Shown here piece by piece: positions 1 through 8,064 of a stretch of 64,000 nucleotides of DNA; position 1 is the first letter of the stretch, and every line of letters starts with the position of its first letter. Location of the stretch: contig CAKZTZ010000001.1 of NCBI GenBank assembly GCA_937921695.1, positions 1-64,000 on the forward strand, in the 5' to 3' direction. Under the pieces are notes generated by a model. It was not told where the DNA came from. It saw nothing but the letters and a program-made list of their open reading frames with translations, and ran no database searches. The position numbers and the translations under genes were made by a program. This stretch comes from an uncultured Sulfolobales archaeon (GTDB lineage: Archaea > Thermoproteota > Thermoprotei_A > Sulfolobales > Acidilobaceae).

Positions 1-150
1 AACCCCCCTCTCCCTAACCTCGGGGGCACATATGCCCCCCACAGTGCACCCTAATGTTTTAACTTCTTCAACTATACGAGTGAATATAGTAGTCTTCCCT
101 ACTCCAGGAGCCCCGGTAATATAGTAGCCCCGCTTACTGAACAGATCCAA
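1..150 (-). CDS. THEP1-like nucleoside-triphosphatase, N-terminal fragment (cut by window edge)
   Basis: The minus strand reads open from about 150 to the window edge. It contains a P-loop (ITGAPGVGKTT) followed by a segment ending in GGICAPEVRERG, which resembles the start of the archaeal THEP1 / NTPase-1 family (P-loop then GGF.TPEVRE). The family hydrolyses NTPs; its physiological role is not settled. Only about 50 residues are visible. I chose the TTG at 150 as start because the frame has a stop shortly upstream and no ATG lies before the P-loop. It follows the HTH regulator gene at 178-1167 closely on the same strand, so they are probably co-transcribed. Confidence 0.6.
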   Translation of the reverse strand, partial: MDLFSKRGYYITGAPGVGKTTIFTRIVEEVKTLGCTVGGICAPEVRERGV

Positions 151-177
151 TCTGTGTATCCCTTAGGGGCTTCTACT

Positions 178-1167
178 TTAAAGCCTTAAATCCCTCTTCT
201 TCTCCTCAGCTATCCTAAGGAACTCCCTTATTTCAACACTTTCCACGCCTTCTCTCTCGAGAGCCCTCCTACTCTCGGAGCTATCCACTACCACGTAGTT
301 CTCAGTGTTTGAGAGCCTACTCATTTTAATAGAGTTTACAGCCTTGTTAACCATAGTGTCTAAACTCTCCCTCCCATGCCTAACAACTATGATCATGCCA
401 CTACCAGGCCCTAAACCCACAAGGTCGGCAGCAGTCCTCTTAACATGAGCCACCCTATACCCCGAGCTCCTCAACTTCTCAGCTATCAAAGCCTCAGCAT
501 CAACATCACAGTCTAAAGGCCTCCCGGAAGGGCTTTCAGGCTTCAGAGGCTCCAGGAAATCGACTGGCATGAATATCTCCTCCCCGAAGAGCTCTGCGAG
601 CCTCTCAGCCTTGTCAACACCAGGCTCTATAGACCCCCTCTCATACTCGTATATAGTCCTCCTACTAACTTTAACATGGCTAGCGACGGCCCCCAAGCTG
701 AGACCCCTCCTAACCCTAATCTCCCTCATGAGGCTCCCTCGAACCCTCGCTTTCAAAGTATCGCCGCTCTGGTAAACATATATCCGTTCCCTCCCGGAGA
801 GGCTTCTCTCCAAACTCTTCACGTTGATAACCTTAACCCCGTGCTTCTCGTAAACAACACCACTAGCAAGCTCAGAGCCTCCCGCCCTGTCAGAAACTAT
901 GAGGGCCCCGGAACCTATGATTGAGGCTACTTTCTTTAAATCCTCAACATCGTTCTTAGAGAGGTTCTCAATATCATCAGCTACCTTAATAAGAGCCAGC
1001 CTCCCACTCTTAAACTTCGCCACAATATCTATGCTCCTCCTAGAAGAGCTCCTAGGATAGTCAAGGACGGTAAATCCCTCAACATAACGGTATATAGCCC
1101 CGATAACCCTATAAAGAGTCTCTCTAGCCTCGTAGCTCATAGCCCTACTACCACACTCTACTACCAT
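178..1167 (-). CDS. Archaeal HTH transcriptional regulator (COG1395-like)
   Basis: This 329-residue protein has an N-terminal region resembling a degenerate restriction-endonuclease-like fold (residues ~20-120). A central Xre/Cro-type helix-turn-helix follows at about 148-195 (RRGLSLGAVASHVKVSRRTIYEYERG). The C-terminal domain looks like a second copy of the nuclease-like fold. This layout matches a conserved archaeal family annotated as putative HTH-type transcriptional regulators (COG1395). Its targets are unknown; it is inferred to bind DNA as a regulator. Met-10 (1140) is an alternative start. The A/T-rich sequence at about 1180-1195 could be its promoter. The THEP1-like gene lies just downstream. 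Confidence 0.75.
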   Translation of the reverse strand: MVVECGSRAMSYEARETLYRVIGAIYRYVEGFTVLDYPRSSSRRSIDIVAKFKSGRLALIKVADDIENLSKNDVEDLKKVASIIGSGALIVSDRAGGSELASGVVYEKHGVKVINVKSLERSLSGRERIYVYQSGDTLKARVRGSLMREIRVRRGLSLGAVASHVKVSRRTIYEYERGSIEPGVDKAERLAELFGEEIFMPVDFLEPLKPESPSGRPLDCDVDAEALIAEKLRSSGYRVAHVKRTAADLVGLGPGSGMIIVVRHGRESLDTMVNKAVNSIKMSRLSNTENYVVVDSSESRRALEREGVESVEIREFLRIAEEKKRDLRL

Positions 1168-1325
1168 CCGCCACTATAAAGTATATAAGGGCGCTTTTAA
1201 ATATTCCGTTTGTCTCCAAATATAATATCCGGGGGCGAACGGCTGGCTTCACGTACGCTACGCTAGGATAGTTTACGTTTTCTCAGCGGGAGTTTGAATA
1301 CGGCTTTCCCTAGAGGCGCTTCCAC

Positions 1326-1338
1326 TAATTTAAATTTA
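1326..1338 (+). promoter_or_regulatory. TATA box for the PPP phosphatase gene
   Basis: The sequence TAATTTAAATTTA is centred about 24 bp before the ATG at 1356. That is the spacing expected if transcription begins at the start codon, giving a leaderless mRNA. No ribosome site is visible before the ATG. Confidence 0.55.
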
Positions 1339-1355
1339 GTACTCCACTGTTTTGA

Positions 1356-2276
1356 ATGGTGTATTCGATGGGGGAGGCTGAAAGGCTGGGGGAGCTTTTA
1401 GATAGGCTTAGAGATTTTATGAGTGAAGAGGAGAGGGTTAAGAGTTACCTAGGCGGCAGGGGTTTAAGGCTGGGGGGTGTTGTGGTTGTAGAGGGCTTTA
1501 AGGGGCCCTTAGCTGTCTTAGGCGACATACACGGTGATTACAACACTTTCTCTAAGATACTTGATATAGTGGAGGGGGAGGGCATAGTTGAGTCGGGCCT
1601 CATAGTCCTCCTAGGAGACTATGTAGACAGGGGGCCTCCTGAGGGTCAAGTTGAGACTTTAATGAGGATAGCTGAGTTGAAGCTCGAGATGGGCGATAGG
1701 CTTATAGCTTTAAGGGGCAACCATGAGCCCCCCGAAAACCTAATACCCTACCCCCACGACTACCCCTACGCCCTAAACCAGTTGTTCGGACGCCATAAAG
1801 CCTTAGAACTCTACAGTAAATCCCTCGCAGTTTTCAACTCCCTACCCCACGCTCTAATCCTTAAAGGGAAAGCCCTCCTAGTACACGGCGGGCCCCCAAC
1901 AAAACCAGCTGAAAGCCTCGAAAAATACCTTGCATGGGATAGGAGTATTGAAATACTAGAGGAGATACTATGGAACGACCCCTCAGAACTCGTAGAAACT
2001 AGAGCCCCCAACCCTAGAGGGGCGGGGAGCCTGTGGGGGCGTAGAGTTACGGAGAAAGCTTTAAACATAACAGGCACATCAATAATAATTAGGGGCCACG
2101 AGCCGGCCCTTGAAGGCTACAAGTTCAACCACGGGCACCGCGTCCTAACACTATTCTCCAGGCTAGGAGAGCCCTATTTCAACGCCGCCGCAGCTTACAT
2201 AGTGTGTGAGAGCGTTGAAGAACTCAGCCCCCAGAACGTTACCCGTTGCTTGAGGCAGGAGCAAGCCGGCGTTTAA
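1356..2276 (+). CDS. PPP-family serine/threonine protein phosphatase
   Basis: The three signature motifs of the PP1/PP2A phosphoprotein phosphatase fold are present: GDIHG (residues 56-60), GDYVDRG (87-93) and GNHE (121-124). Later metal-ligand histidine regions (VHGG, RGHEP) are also visible. The family uses two metal ions to remove phosphate from Ser/Thr residues of proteins, in the cytoplasm. The 306-residue length is normal for archaeal PP1-like enzymes. Residues 1-45 precede the catalytic core as an extra helix-rich segment. The ATG at 1356 fits the upstream TATA box; Met-5 (1368) is an alternative. It is a stand-alone gene, divergent from the regulator at 178-1167. Confidence 0.9.
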   Translation: MVYSMGEAERLGELLDRLRDFMSEEERVKSYLGGRGLRLGGVVVVEGFKGPLAVLGDIHGDYNTFSKILDIVEGEGIVESGLIVLLGDYVDRGPPEGQVETLMRIAELKLEMGDRLIALRGNHEPPENLIPYPHDYPYALNQLFGRHKALELYSKSLAVFNSLPHALILKGKALLVHGGPPTKPAESLEKYLAWDRSIEILEEILWNDPSELVETRAPNPRGAGSLWGRRVTEKALNITGTSIIIRGHEPALEGYKFNHGHRVLTLFSRLGEPYFNAAAAYIVCESVEELSPQNVTRCLRQEQAGV

Positions 2277-2280
2277 ACAC

Positions 2281-2739
2281 TCAGGCGAACTCCCCCGAAG
2301 AAACCTTAATCTTAGTATCTAAGCTACCTCCGTCGAGGTCGGATGCTGGGCAGCCATTATCAATTGCGATTTCATTAACCTTACTACAAATACCGCAGAA
2401 GGCAGCCTGGTATAGCTGGTAGCCTACATAACCCTTCTGGTTATAGGCGTTGAAGAAATCTTCAGCCATCCTCTTCACCATCTGGCTTATCTCTGGGCTT
2501 GAGAGTATTTTGACAACATACTTATCCCCCCTCCTCTTCTCCAAGTATAGGGTTACAGCTGCCGGGGTCATCCCCAGGACTTTAGCTACAGTATACCTGC
2601 TTAAACCATACTCTTCAGTTAGAATCCTAGCTAAAACAGCTCTTATCGATGGAAACACAGCCCTAACAGCGCGCTCGCAGGGAAGCTCGTATTTTACCTG
2701 AGCCCCACTATAAGCCCTCATAACTTTCAACTCCCACAT
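2281..2739 (-). CDS. COG2522-like archaeal HTH transcriptional regulator
   Basis: Residues ~20-75 form a winged or helix-turn-helix region (ILTEEYGLSRYTVAKVLGMTPAAVTLYLEKRRG) typical of small archaeal regulators of the COG2522 type. The C-terminal half carries a cysteine cluster (CGICSKVNEIAIDNGC) that could bind a metal or Fe-S centre. The frame is open to 2775, but a TATA-like TTAAATAAAA at 2760-2769 falls inside that longer version and sits 26 bp before the ATG at 2739. I therefore chose 2739 as a leaderless start. The regulated genes are unknown. The gene converges with the phosphatase gene, with a gap of 4 bp. Confidence 0.7.
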   Translation of the reverse strand: MWELKVMRAYSGAQVKYELPCERAVRAVFPSIRAVLARILTEEYGLSRYTVAKVLGMTPAAVTLYLEKRRGDKYVVKILSSPEISQMVKRMAEDFFNAYNQKGYVGYQLYQAAFCGICSKVNEIAIDNGCPASDLDGGSLDTKIKVSSGEFA

Positions 2740-2759
2740 TCCAGTGTGTCGAGTGAAAC

Positions 2760-2769
2760 TTTTATTTAA
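2760..2769 (-). promoter_or_regulatory. TATA box for the COG2522-like regulator
   Basis: Read on the minus strand, TTAAATAAAA is centred about 26 bp before the ATG at 2739. It decides between that start and the longer frame that begins at 2775. Confidence 0.45.
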
Positions 2770-2837
2770 GAGCATATACTCGGCTTAATAACTTGTTTCC
2801 AGTTATTCCCAACGGTTGACTTTACATAGCCCCTTAG

Positions 2838-3686
2838 TCACCCGGCGACGGTGGAGGCTCCTGTTGAGCTTTTCCGCTCGGCCATAACCTCTCTTAGTAT
2901 ACTCTTCTCTCTATAGCTTAAGTGAAACACCACGTCAGCCCCCTTTTTCCCCATGCTTGGAGGCTTTATTTCACCATTATAGTATACGAAGCCGGCGTTC
3001 ACAGCCTCCGCTATTAGTTTTTCATGCCATTTCACTGCTGCTTGCCTAAGCTGGGTCTCGAAACCCATGTTTCTCTTAACTTCCCCCTCTTCCGGGGTTG
3101 AACCGCACACTATACAGTAGAAGTCTGGGGTTAGGGCTTTAAACCCGCACCTAGGGCATGCTAGTAGTGTCGGGCTCCCATATGTTTCCCAGAGTCTTTT
3201 AAGGTTTTCGAGCAAGTGTGAGGGGCCCTTCTCCTTTACTAGCCTGTAGAGTGTTGGGGCTGTTTTACCCGCTATTTCAGGGGCGTAGTTCACTATAAAC
3301 TCTAGTTTCACACTATCCAGCTCCTCTTCTTCAACCATTATCTTTGAAGCTATATGCTTGTAGAGTGCTTCCCTCTGGAGTTCCAACCTCTTAACTATGA
3401 GCTCCACGTCAGCCCTCTCAATCTTAGACTTACCCCTACTCTCAACATAGTTCGCGACAACACTCTCGACAATGTCGAGGATTATAGAGGCGCTAACAAA
3501 ACTCCCAATACCCAGCCTCTCCACTAGAATACTTGAAATCTCAAGGGATGCAGCTTTAACCTCCTCCGGGCCGGCTAAGACCCTAGTTCTTTGAGGCTTT
3601 AGAGGCTTCGACTTTTTAACCTCCACTTCAGCCTCCTCCCGCAGGGTCTCCCCCTCACCTTTCCTACTTCTGCCTTTTCTCGGCAC
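2838..3686 (-). CDS. Conserved-looking zinc-ribbon protein of unknown function
   Basis: This 282-residue soluble protein starts with a basic, low-complexity tail (residues 1-40, rich in Lys, Arg and Glu). A mostly helical region follows (~45-165). A four-cysteine zinc ribbon lies near 178-196 (CPRCGFKALTPDFYCIVCG), and the C-terminal segment is basic. The ribbon and charged tail suggest a nucleic-acid or ribosome partner, but this is inference and I do not recognise the family. The start is a GTG at 3686. The gene is divergent from the ribonucleotide reductase gene, with about 100 bp between them. Confidence 0.6.
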   Translation of the reverse strand: MPRKGRSRKGEGETLREEAEVEVKKSKPLKPQRTRVLAGPEEVKAASLEISSILVERLGIGSFVSASIILDIVESVVANYVESRGKSKIERADVELIVKRLELQREALYKHIASKIMVEEEELDSVKLEFIVNYAPEIAGKTAPTLYRLVKEKGPSHLLENLKRLWETYGSPTLLACPRCGFKALTPDFYCIVCGSTPEEGEVKRNMGFETQLRQAAVKWHEKLIAEAVNAGFVYYNGEIKPPSMGKKGADVVFHLSYREKSILREVMAERKSSTGASTVAG

Positions 3687-3753
3687 TAGCTAGAACCCCT
3701 GGAACCATGTTGGAGACCTAGAGTTATATTGCTAGATAATCTTCAGGGTAAAG

Positions 3754-3763
3754 CTTAAAAATA
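3754..3763 (+). promoter_or_regulatory. TATA box for the ribonucleotide reductase gene
   Basis: The sequence CTTAAAAATA is centred about 28 bp before the ATG at 3786. This fits leaderless transcription of the reductase gene. Confidence 0.5.
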
Positions 3764-3785
3764 TTACTTGAAACAATAGAAGTAT

Positions 3786-6700
3786 ATGGGGAAACTCTCC
3801 CAAAAGAGGCCTCAGGAAAACATGAGCTCAGGCAAGCTCGGTAATACCAGTGAGGGAGGCGGGAAGCTGAGGAGTTCCGAGAAGCCTCACACTCCAACAT
3901 TACCCCCATCTACTCCACCCGACACACTGGAAACTGCGAGTAGATTCGTTTCGGACATTAAAAGATACGCCCGCCCCTCCCCCTCTCTCTACTTTGGCTC
4001 AGAGATTGAGCTAAGAGCCCGCCTCTTGCTAAGCGGGGTGACTTTTATGGAGGATGAGAGAGAGCTGAAACTAATACAGGAGTCCGCGGTGAAGCCTGAA
4101 AGGGAGGATGAAGCTAAGCTAAGCCTACTATATAGGGTTTACAGGCAGATCCTCGGAAGCTATAGTGAGAGGGCTTCTAACGGGGGTCTCCTAGCGCCCC
4201 TGCCAGATTGTGTTAAAGCCTACGTTGAAGGTGTAGGAGGCCCCTGCCGGGATGATGTGATCCTAACTTATAACGCTATAAGGGTTCTCATGGCTAGGTA
4301 TATGAGTAAGAATAGGATGGGGGCTTATGTTGAGACGCCGAGCATGGTGTTCGCCAGGGTCGCCCTCGGATTCAAAGATAGAATTGATAGTGACAGGTTG
4401 TACAGGATTCTAGCTGAAGGCTACTTCATGTTTAACAGTCCAACGCTTTTCAACATGTACGCTGACGGCGCCCGGGGTACTCTCTCAGCTTGCTATGTAA
4501 CCCCTGTATATGACGATATGGGGGCTATACTTGATGCTGGAGTAGTTCAAGCTATGACTTTCAAGTATGGAGGGGGTCAGGGGTTTAGTTTTAGCGAGCT
4601 GAGGCCTAGATGGGATATAGTTAAGGGTACTGGAGGCTTTAGTAGTGGACCCTTAAGTTTCATGCAACTCTATGACGTGATAACTGAGACTGTTAAACAA
4701 GGGGGGAAACGTAGGGGGGCTAATATGGGGATAATGCACGCCTGGCACCCAGACATTTACACCCCGGGCTTCAACCCCTACGTTGCCCTAAGGAACAAGC
4801 TCCCACCCCAGATAGTTAACCTTATAGAGGCTGTTAAAAAACTTATAGAGGATATTGAAGCTGAAGGCTACGAAGTTGACAAGGGCTTTAAGAGTTTCGT
4901 GGAGAACATGAATAGGGCGGGCTGGTGGAGCGTTGAAGACGCCGGTTTCATACAGGCTAAAAAGCCCCCACTACAAGACGCTAACTTAACTAATTTCAAC
5001 ATAAGCGTTGGGATTAACGACCTTTTCATGAAGGCTGTGCTGGAAGACGACTACTGGTGGATGGTTAACCCTAAATATAGCGATGTGGGAGACGGGGTTT
5101 ACAGGATACATTACAGTGTGAGCAAGGCTACAGGACTAGGCATTATCGGGAAACTCGCCGAGAAGCACCCTTGGATCTTCGAAAACCCCTACCTCAACAT
5201 ATATGAGAATGTCCTAGAAGAAGCTAGGAGGGCAGCCCTCAAAGCATTGGAGGATGTAGCTGGAGCCCTCGGATCTCAAGCTAACGTAGACTCTAAGAAC
5301 GTCCACACATGGAGGGTTAAAGCTAGAGAATTATGGGAGGAGATTGTGGAAAACGCGTGGGCCGGGGGAGATCCTGGAGTCGTTTACTTCGACAACCATA
5401 ATAAGTGGAACCCGACCCCATGGCTTGGAGCTGTAGTGTCGACAAACCCCTGCTCAGAACAGCCCCTATACCCCTTCGAAAACTGCAACCTAGGCAGTTT
5501 TAACTTAGCTAAGTATGTTTCAGGCGGTAAATTCGACCTTGCAAAGTTTTACGAGGACGTTCACTTCATGACTGATGCTATGGATGCAGCTATAGACCTC
5601 AACAATCACCCGGATGAGAGGCATTATAAAGTCAACCTTATGACTAGGAAGATCGGCCTAGGAGTTATGGGTTTAGCTGATGCTCTAGCCTACCTCAACA
5701 TGCCATATGACAGTGATGAAGCTGTGGCTTTCACATTAGCTGTTACAGCTGCTTTAGAAGTGTTCTCGTGGAAGAGGAGTTGGGAGCTTGGGGCGGAGCT
5801 AGGTCACGCCCCGGCTTTCGAATGTTCTATATACGACTGGAGAAGGCTTGAATGTGTAGAGAAAGAAGATCCAGAACTCCTCTCTAGTATGCACGTGCCA
5901 GCTTTAGTTAAGGCTAGCCACGTTATGGTCTTTGAAGATGGCTGGGTTAAACTCAGGTATCATGAAGGTGCTACGATACCTAAAGATGTTAGAGGTAGAC
6001 TAGCAGGGCTCTCGGCTTCGAGAGTTGAGGATGATGGTAGCGTTAAACTCGTAACTGTAGAGGCTCTAGAGAAAGTGCTCTCCGAGGTTTTCGGGGTCAC
6101 TAGGGAGACTCTCTGGAAAGCCCTAGATGCCAGCCCCCTGGAGGTTGTTAAGAGCCCCCAGATGTTATTAGCCCTAGCGATATATACGCCGGCGAGGGCT
6201 TGGGAAGTTTTAAGGATATACGGTAGAGCTCTCGGAGCTAGGGCTCCAAGGAACACTGTCACGACAACAGTAGCGCCCACGGGAACTATAAGTATTATAG
6301 CTGGGACTAGTAGCGGTATAGAGCCTTATTTCGCACTTACATTCAAGAGGCAAGTGGCTATAGGGACTTTCCTAGAAGTTAACAGGGCTTTCAGAGGGGA
6401 CCTCCTAGCGCTAGCCAGGAAACACAGCCTGCCCGGCGAAACTATAATGGAGATTTATGAAGCAGTGAGGGCGGCCCGCGGAAGTATTAGAAAAGCCCTC
6501 CCAACACTAGAAGAAACCCTAAAAGACAAGAGCGAACTCCTAGAGGAACTCCGGAAGCTCGCAAGGAAATACGCTACAGCAATGGACATAGACATCTGGT
6601 ACCACATAGCCCACCAGGCAGCCTCCCAAGTCTACGTGGACCAAGCAATAAGCAAGACAGCAAACCTCCCGAAGGAAGCCCCTGTGGATGAAGCATACAC

Positions 6701-6998
6701 AGCATACATGCTAGCATGGCTTTCAGGGCTTAAAGGCTTCACAATATACAGGGATGAGAGTAAGGGGGCCCAAGTAATAGTATTCGGGGGCCCCGGAGAA
6801 CATAAAACCAGGGGTCTCATAAGGAAAAAACCTAAAACCTCAGCAGCTAGAATGACCATAATAAAGAGAAACCTCAAAGAACCCCAAGCATCAAAAGACT
6901 CTAAACTCAGGGAAATATTCGAGGTCAAGGAAAAAGAAGGGGAAGAAATAGTACTAGAAATAACTGAAAACTCCCTATGTAAAACGTGCGAGAGATAA
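3786..6998 (+). CDS. nrdJ: Class II (adenosylcobalamin-type) ribonucleotide reductase
   Basis: This enzyme reduces ribonucleotides to deoxyribonucleotides. Its key cysteines are visible: Cys236 (LSACYVTP) and Cys567 (ENCNLGS) as the active-site redox pair, Cys556 in NPCSEQPL as the thiyl-radical site with its neighbouring Asn and Glu, and a C-terminal CKTC pair for re-reduction. The conserved APTGTISIIAGTSSGIEP segment follows near residue 830. No small (R2) subunit gene lies nearby, consistent with class II. At 1070 residues it is longer than most class II enzymes. Extra blocks lie at about 325-395 and 705-800. No clear ATP-cone is visible at the N-terminus. I see no intein motifs. Confidence 0.9.
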   Translation: MGKLSQKRPQENMSSGKLGNTSEGGGKLRSSEKPHTPTLPPSTPPDTLETASRFVSDIKRYARPSPSLYFGSEIELRARLLLSGVTFMEDERELKLIQESAVKPEREDEAKLSLLYRVYRQILGSYSERASNGGLLAPLPDCVKAYVEGVGGPCRDDVILTYNAIRVLMARYMSKNRMGAYVETPSMVFARVALGFKDRIDSDRLYRILAEGYFMFNSPTLFNMYADGARGTLSACYVTPVYDDMGAILDAGVVQAMTFKYGGGQGFSFSELRPRWDIVKGTGGFSSGPLSFMQLYDVITETVKQGGKRRGANMGIMHAWHPDIYTPGFNPYVALRNKLPPQIVNLIEAVKKLIEDIEAEGYEVDKGFKSFVENMNRAGWWSVEDAGFIQAKKPPLQDANLTNFNISVGINDLFMKAVLEDDYWWMVNPKYSDVGDGVYRIHYSVSKATGLGIIGKLAEKHPWIFENPYLNIYENVLEEARRAALKALEDVAGALGSQANVDSKNVHTWRVKARELWEEIVENAWAGGDPGVVYFDNHNKWNPTPWLGAVVSTNPCSEQPLYPFENCNLGSFNLAKYVSGGKFDLAKFYEDVHFMTDAMDAAIDLNNHPDERHYKVNLMTRKIGLGVMGLADALAYLNMPYDSDEAVAFTLAVTAALEVFSWKRSWELGAELGHAPAFECSIYDWRRLECVEKEDPELLSSMHVPALVKASHVMVFEDGWVKLRYHEGATIPKDVRGRLAGLSASRVEDDGSVKLVTVEALEKVLSEVFGVTRETLWKALDASPLEVVKSPQMLLALAIYTPARAWEVLRIYGRALGARAPRNTVTTTVAPTGTISIIAGTSSGIEPYFALTFKRQVAIGTFLEVNRAFRGDLLALARKHSLPGETIMEIYEAVRAARGSIRKALPTLEETLKDKSELLEELRKLARKYATAMDIDIWYHIAHQAASQVYVDQAISKTANLPKEAPVDEAYTAYMLAWLSGLKGFTIYRDESKGAQVIVFGGPGEHKTRGLIRKKPKTSAARMTIIKRNLKEPQASKDSKLREIFEVKEKEGEEIVLEITENSLCKTCER

Positions 6999-7142
6999 CC
7001 CTTTTATACTAAGCCCTCTCATGTTTCCAATAGAGGGGCTCCCGCCCCCTGAACTGTTTAAGGGGGCATATTTACTCTATCTTTAAGCTATAATCCCATC
7101 ATATTTAACCTCTGGCTAGTCTTAATTGTCAGGTGTCTTATC

Positions 7143-7934
7143 TTGGATCTAGGGCTCCGGGGTAAGCTTGCCCTCGTGACTGGGGGTAGTTCGGGGCTTG
7201 GTTTCGCTTCTGCTCTGGAGCTTGCTTTAGAGGGCTGTGACCTCATATTGTTCTCTAGGGGTAGGGCTAGGCTTGAGGAGGCTCGGTCGAGGATATTAGC
7301 TGAGGCTGGGGGGGTTTCCATTGACTTGTTTCCCGGCGATTTAAGGGTTAAGGAAGATGTTGACGCTCTCTTCAACTATGTTGAGGGGAATTATGGGAGG
7401 CTAGACATACTAGTTTATAGTACTGGGGGGCCGAAGCCCGGGGGCTTCTTCGATATTAGCGATGAAGACTGGGAGGACACGTTTAAACTCTTGAACCTGA
7501 GCGCTATAAGGGTGGCCCGGGGAGCTTCAAAGCTTATGATGAGGGGAAAGTGGGGTAGGATTATATTCATAGGCTCAATAACCATAGTGAGGCAGATTGA
7601 GAATTTAGCAACAAGCAACATACTAAGGCTCCCCATAGCGGGGCTTGTGAGAGCCCTAGCAGTAGAGCTAGCCAAGTATAACATAACAGTTAACGGCATA
7701 ATGCCCTATGACGTGCTAACAGAGAGGGTTAAACAACTAGCAGAAGCCGACGCTAAAAGACTAGGAATAACCCTCGAAGAAGCCATTAAGAGGAGAGCAT
7801 CGAAAACACCCCTAGGGAGAATGGGTAACCCGAGAGACCTAGGAGCTCTAGTAGCCTTCCTAGCCTCCGAGAGAGCATCATACATAACGGGAGCACTAAT
7901 ACCGTTCGATGGGGGAATGAGCATATACTATTAA
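7143..7934 (+). CDS. SDR-family oxidoreductase with atypical active site
   Basis: This 263-residue protein has the Rossmann nucleotide-binding motif TGGSSGLG (residues 14-21) and the usual SDR ending (SYITGALIPFDGG). It resembles 3-oxoacyl-ACP reductase-like SDRs. The catalytic Ser region (GSITIV) is present. Where YxxxK is expected, the sequence instead reads ENLATSNILRL, so the canonical catalytic Tyr is absent. Some SDR subgroups are known that lack the full tetrad. The substrate is unknown. The TTG start at 7143 has a GGTG ribosome site about 7 bases upstream. A tRNA-Leu gene follows on the other strand. Confidence 0.85.
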   Translation: MDLGLRGKLALVTGGSSGLGFASALELALEGCDLILFSRGRARLEEARSRILAEAGGVSIDLFPGDLRVKEDVDALFNYVEGNYGRLDILVYSTGGPKPGGFFDISDEDWEDTFKLLNLSAIRVARGASKLMMRGKWGRIIFIGSITIVRQIENLATSNILRLPIAGLVRALAVELAKYNITVNGIMPYDVLTERVKQLAEADAKRLGITLEEAIKRRASKTPLGRMGNPRDLGALVAFLASERASYITGALIPFDGGMSIYY

Positions 7935-7937
7935 TAG

Positions 7938-8022
7938 TGCGGGGGGTGGGATTTGAACCCACGCAGGCCTACGCCAACGGGTCTTAAGCCCGCCCCCTTT
8001 GACCCGGCTCGGGCACCCCCGC
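7938..8022 (-). tRNA. tRNA-Leu (anticodon TAA)
   Basis: The minus strand folds with a 7-bp acceptor stem (GCGGGGG/CCCCCGC) and an anticodon stem CGGG/CCCG around the loop CTTAAGA, giving anticodon TAA. The long variable arm and the T arm (GTGGG TTCAAAT CCCAC) are as expected for a class II leucine tRNA. The discriminator base is A. CCA is not encoded and no intron is seen. A TATA-like element lies at about 8050-8058, roughly 30 bp upstream. Confidence 0.93.
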
Positions 8023-8064
8023 CCATAAAATTGTTATAAAGGGTCTAGCTTTATAAACGTTGGC

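Noticed and set aside
5960-6280. Long minus-strand frame inside the ribonucleotide reductase gene
   Set aside because: It is a shadow frame: the plus-strand protein is conserved throughout this stretch.
3786-6998. Intein in the ribonucleotide reductase
   Set aside because: The inserted blocks show no intein start or end residues and the catalytic motifs are not interrupted.
7938-8022. Intron in tRNA-Leu
   Set aside because: The anticodon stem closes directly around the 7-base loop, so no intron is needed.
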